This document shows positions 13,347-13,604 of a stretch of DNA of 13,604 nt, one piece after another (the first letter of the stretch is position 1; each line of letters starts with the position of its first letter). The notes beneath the pieces were generated by a model. It saw only the letters and a program-made list of their open reading frames with translations, had not been told where the DNA came from and made no database searches. The position numbers and the translations under genes were made by a program. The stretch comes from Ascidiaceihabitans sp. (GTDB taxonomy: Bacteria > Pseudomonadota > Alphaproteobacteria > Rhodobacterales > Rhodobacteraceae): assembly GCA_023301665.1 (NCBI GenBank), contig JALZUL010000187.1, positions 1 through 13,604 of the forward strand, written 5' to 3'.

Positions 13347-13604
13347 ATGCGCAAGAAGGCCGCTGTGCGACAGTCAGATGTTCTGGATGTTTTGAAGCAA
13401 CATCATAAGCCGATGACAGCTTATGCAGTTTTGGATCACATGAAGGAAAGGGAGCCTGCGCTTGCAGCACCGACTGTGTACCGAGCATTGGCAGCGCTGA
13501 CTGATCAAGGACGGGCCCACCGGCTCGAATCCCTAAAAGCGTTTGTGCCGTGCCGCTGCGATCATGCTGCTGCGGTACCGATTTTGGCGGTTCCCGGTAC
13601 TGCG
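13347..13604 (+). CDS. Fur/Zur-family metal-responsive regulator, 3' partial
   Basis: The first 86 residues of a Fur-superfamily repressor; the frame is open to the window end. The winged-helix part reads VRQSDVLDVLKQHHKPMTAYAVLDHM then APTVYRALAALTDQGRAHRLESLKAFV (41-67), where PTVYRAL is the recognition helix and HRLESLKAFV is characteristic of the zinc-sensing Zur branch. Next comes CRCDHAAAVPILAVPGTA: a Cys and a His of the sensory region are present, but the CxxCG structural zinc motif usually seen at about this point is not (VPGT instead). ATG 13347 is preceded by GGTGGA at about five bases. A Zur protein would repress zinc uptake genes such as znuABC; these would lie outside the window. 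The Zur assignment rests on the HRLES motif and the palindrome upstream. Confidence 0.82.
   Translation, partial: MRKKAAVRQSDVLDVLKQHHKPMTAYAVLDHMKEREPALAAPTVYRALAALTDQGRAHRLESLKAFVPCRCDHAAAVPILAVPGTA

Noticed and set aside
1..13604. CRISPR arrays, tRNA or rRNA genes, insertion sequences, attachment sites
   Set aside because: No regularly spaced direct repeats, tRNA cloverleaf, rRNA segment, transposase frame or terminal inverted repeats were seen on either strand.

Overview
The window looks like the chromosome of a marine alphaproteobacterium of the Roseobacter group (Rhodobacteraceae) with moderate GC. The evidence is the style of the proteins: a DapE with the alphaproteobacterial GHTDVVP layout, a DUF2793 tail-fibre-type protein of the kind seen in Rhodobacterales prophages and gene transfer agents (GTAs), an ectoine-hydrolase-like M24 protein close to roseobacter EutD/DoeA, and polyamine-type ABC permeases with unusually long extra segments. 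No RNA gene, insertion sequence, CRISPR array or replication origin was seen.

Layout. (1) Positions 1-4285, plus strand: a tightly packed run of dapE (5' truncated by the window edge), a GNAT acetyltransferase, a DUF2064/TIGR04282 GT-A-like protein and rnr (RNase R), with overlapping or near-touching ends, probably one operon. (2) 4282-5742: a metaxin-type glutathione S-transferase-fold gene (minus) and a WYL/YafY-type regulator (plus) diverge from an 81-base spacer holding a 13-base-arm inverted repeat, a likely regulator-target pair. The GST stop codon overlaps the rnr stop codon. (3) 5741-5776: a perfect 16-bp-arm palindrome between two convergent units. (4) 5791-10648, minus strand: a complete spermidine/putrescine-type ABC importer in the order ATPase, binding protein, permease, permease. 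Hairpins flank the binding-protein gene, which may set the excess of binding protein over the membrane parts. (5) 10649-10911: a divergent regulatory spacer with a near-CtrA site. (6) 10912-13230, plus strand: a lone DUF2793 tail-fibre-like gene, then a DoeA/EutD-like M24 hydrolase gene. (7) 13231-13604: an AT-rich promoter with a Zur-box-like palindrome and the start of a Fur/Zur-family regulator cut by the window end.

How they work together: dapE feeds lysine and peptidoglycan synthesis and rnr handles RNA turnover; these are housekeeping genes. The ABC operon imports a small, probably cationic or zwitterionic solute that the sequence does not identify. The M24 gene suggests compatible-solute catabolism, but its usual partner (doeB/eutE) is not here.

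Most of the window is ordinary chromosome. I do not see a convincing new multi-gene system. The points most worth a second look are the detached GTA/phage-type fibre gene with a CtrA-like site, the GST/WYL operator, the perfect convergent palindrome, the enlarged permeases and the Zur-like gene lacking the expected CxxC.
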